A DNA stretch of 64,000 bases. Origin: Puffinus mauretanicus. Its lineage: Eukaryota; Chordata; Aves; Procellariiformes; Procellariidae. Under the pieces are notes generated by a model. It was not told the origin of the DNA, made no database searches, and saw only the letters and a program-made list of their open reading frames with translations. Where the stretch lies: NCBI GenBank assembly GCA_023333565.1, contig JAJKFH010002161.1, positions 29,334 to 93,333 on the forward strand. Reading direction: 5' to 3'. Below, piece after piece: positions 62,653-64,000 of the stretch (position 1 is its first letter; each line of letters begins with the position of its first letter). The position numbers were made by a program, and so were the translations under genes.

Positions 62653-62737
62653 TGGGCATGGTGGTGTTGGGTTGATGGTTGGGCTCGATGATCTTAGAGG
62701 TCTTTTCCAATATTAATGATTCTATGATTCTATGATA
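61783..62737 (+). mobile_element. 5'-truncated sense CR1 LINE
   Basis: Carries the ORF2 3' half, then a short 3' UTR ('gggctcgatgatcttagaggtcttttccaatattaatgattctatgattctatga') ending in two copies of the ATTCTATG-type terminal repeat. It splits an older antisense CR1 at 61780/62740. Typical CR1 insertion: severe 5' truncation and no poly(A). Confidence 0.92.
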
Positions 62738-62739
62738 AA

Positions 62740-63320
62740 AGAATAGTAACTTCTCTCAACCCATTGGCCACATGCCTCCTAATGTAGACCAGTGTATATC
62801 ATGTGAGTTATTTGCACTGACAGCACACTTTTGGCTTAAATTCAACTTGACACTCGTTGTGACCCTCATTTGGGCTACTACTCAGCCACTTGGTACACAG
62901 CCTGTACCTATGTGCAAGGTTATTACATCCCAGATACAGAACTCTGCACTTATCTTCATTGAATTTGATAAGGTTTCTGTTAATCCAAACTTCAAGTTTC
63001 TCAAGGACTCTCTGGAGTGTAGCTTTACCATTAGGTGTGTAGGCCTCTCCCAGCTAGTATCATTCACATATTTGTTGAGGATGTATTTTGTTTCATCATC
63101 CAGGTCACTGGTGAAGACACTGAACAATGCTGGCCCCAGTATTGCCCCTGGAGTACTCCCCTTGCTACTTAGTGGCTGCCAACAAGATACCAAGCCATTG
63201 AGCTCAATGTCCAGCCAATTTTCAATCCATCCAGCAGTCCACTCATTCAGACATACTTTCTCAGCTTCTAAATGATAATGTTGTGGGTGTTGGTGTCACA
63301 AGCCTTACTAAAACTGAATA
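62740..63320 (-). repeat. Old antisense CR1, RT part (right part of a split copy)
   Basis: A minus-strand frame (62882-63193) reads GAILGPALFSVFTSDLDDETKY, the CR1 GxxLGPxLFNxFxxDLD block, followed by diverged sequence in CR1 order down to a REVTILL segment near 62740. The next CR1 segment (LVKLDLLEYF) is found at 61780 on the same strand, so the two are one element interrupted by the sense CR1. Sequence to the right, to about 63320, matches reverse-complement CR1 upstream of that block. Diverged and frameshifted. Confidence 0.85.
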
Positions 63321-63453
63321 TTTTTAGAAGTTTTGACGTAACTTGGAAATATCAAAAGAAAATCCATGTTTGGAGCAGAACATTGCTTTTTTGGTATTGT
63401 AATGCAACAGTCAAGTGCCTAAAGATACCAGTCAGTATATGGGCATAACTGCT
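63321..63453. other. Short unannotated gap
   Basis: AT-rich sequence between the old CR1 and the LTR; nothing recognised. Confidence 0.5.
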
Positions 63454-63567
63454 TGTTGTGGTTTAACCCACAGGCAGCCAAACACCACACAGCTGATCGC
63501 TCACCCTCCACCCCCCGCAATGGGCTGGGGAAGAGAATCGGGAAAAAAAAAAAGTAAAATTTGTGGG
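63454..63567 (-). mobile_element. Antisense ERV-L-type LTR, first 114 bp, interrupted
   Basis: 'tgttgtggtttaaccca' at 63454, the AC-rich 'caaacaccacacagctgatcgctcacc' and the C-rich segment match the left ends of the LTRs at 39851 and 58798. It runs as far as 'gtaaaatttgtggg' and then breaks at 63567, where another LTR begins. The remainder should lie outside the window. Confidence 0.85.
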
Positions 63568-64000
63568 TGTCCTGGTTTTGGCTGGGATGGAGTTGATTTT
63601 CTTTCTATTGACTGGTATAGTGCTGTGTTTTGGATGTAGTATGCGAATAGTGTTGATGGCACACTGATGTTTTGGTTGTTGCTAGGTAATGTTTATGCTA
63701 GTCAAGGACTTTTTGTCTTCCCATGCCCTGCCAGATGTGCAGGGGGCTGGGAGAATAGGACAACTATTGCTAATATCAAATATTCCATATATAATCATCT
63801 CAGCATATAAGGCTAAGGTGAAGAAAGAAGATGATAATCTTCATGATGGAGCCCTACTTTCTAATGATAATGACACCTGCCTACCCGATAAGAATGGTGA
63901 ATACATTCCATATTTTGCTTTGCTTCGTCTGCAGCTTCTTCCTATTAAACTATCTTTATCTCAACCTGGGGTTCTCACTCTTACCCTTCCGATTCTCTCC
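63568..64000 (+). mobile_element. Sense ERV-L-type LTR nested in the previous one, cut by window end
   Basis: Begins TGTCCTGGTTTTGGCTGGGA at 63568 in plus orientation. Its last bases ('tattaaactatctttatctcaacc ... cccttccgattctctcc') match the reverse complement of the LTR at 24108-24681 near that copy's left end, so only roughly 60-90 bp should be missing. The mid sequence resembles the 24108 subfamily rather than the 39851/58798 one. If this is a simple insertion, the 5 bp before it, GTGGG (63563-63567), should recur right after its end. Whether it is a solo LTR or the 5' LTR of a whole provirus cannot be told here. Confidence 0.88.

Noticed and set aside
1..64000. CRISPR arrays, prokaryotic operons, rRNA or tRNA genes
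   Set aside because: No regularly spaced direct repeats, no ribosome-binding-site-led gene clusters and no cloverleaf or rRNA signature were found. All repeats point to a bird nuclear genome.

Overview
The window looks like nuclear DNA from a bird. Nearly every recognisable repeat is a CR1 LINE, at least ten pieces of different ages, several ending in the avian-type 3' tail ATTCTATGATTCT. The other repeats are ERV-L-type LTRs (TGTCCTGG...ACA, 5-bp target duplication) plus one broken provirus. I see no Alu, B1 or L1 sequence. The background is AT-rich, intron-like or intergenic DNA with no long cellular open reading frame. The species cannot be read from the sequence.

Layout. 1-5640 is AT-rich DNA with no exon I can support. 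5640-6420 is a strong CpG island with GC boxes, a CCAAT/ATTGG pair and a near-ideal 5' splice site on the minus strand (exon end 5950, intron GTAAGTGAT). The simplest reading is the promoter and non-coding first exon of a gene transcribed leftwards out of the window; I cannot name it. From 6.4 kb to the right edge I see no convincing cellular coding exon. This part holds a 345-nt purine-free (CCCTT)n tract (12824-13168), a GC-rich block of unknown origin (16480-17120), a cluster of hairpins (18242-18582), CR1 remnants, a fossil L2/CR1-like reverse transcriptase (about 27960-28650, minus), a solo LTR (24108-24681) and a further LTR (58798-59318).

The main coherent element is a 5'-truncated, internally deleted ERV-L-like provirus on the minus strand (39851-43640). 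Its order is a Gag-like leader ORF with two hydrophobic segments, decayed gag, then RNase H and integrase directly (protease and most of reverse transcriptase missing), an env-less 3' region and the 3' LTR.

The right end (61.2-64.0 kb) is a nest of transposons. An old antisense CR1 is split by a younger sense CR1 that keeps a 290-codon reverse-transcriptase frame. Beyond it, an antisense LTR is interrupted by a sense LTR that runs off the window.

No CRISPR array, rRNA, tRNA, operon or prokaryotic feature is present. I found no confident new multi-gene system. The best second-look items are the membrane-segment leader ORF of the provirus, the hairpin cluster near 18.4 kb, the CpG-island exon and the nested insertions.
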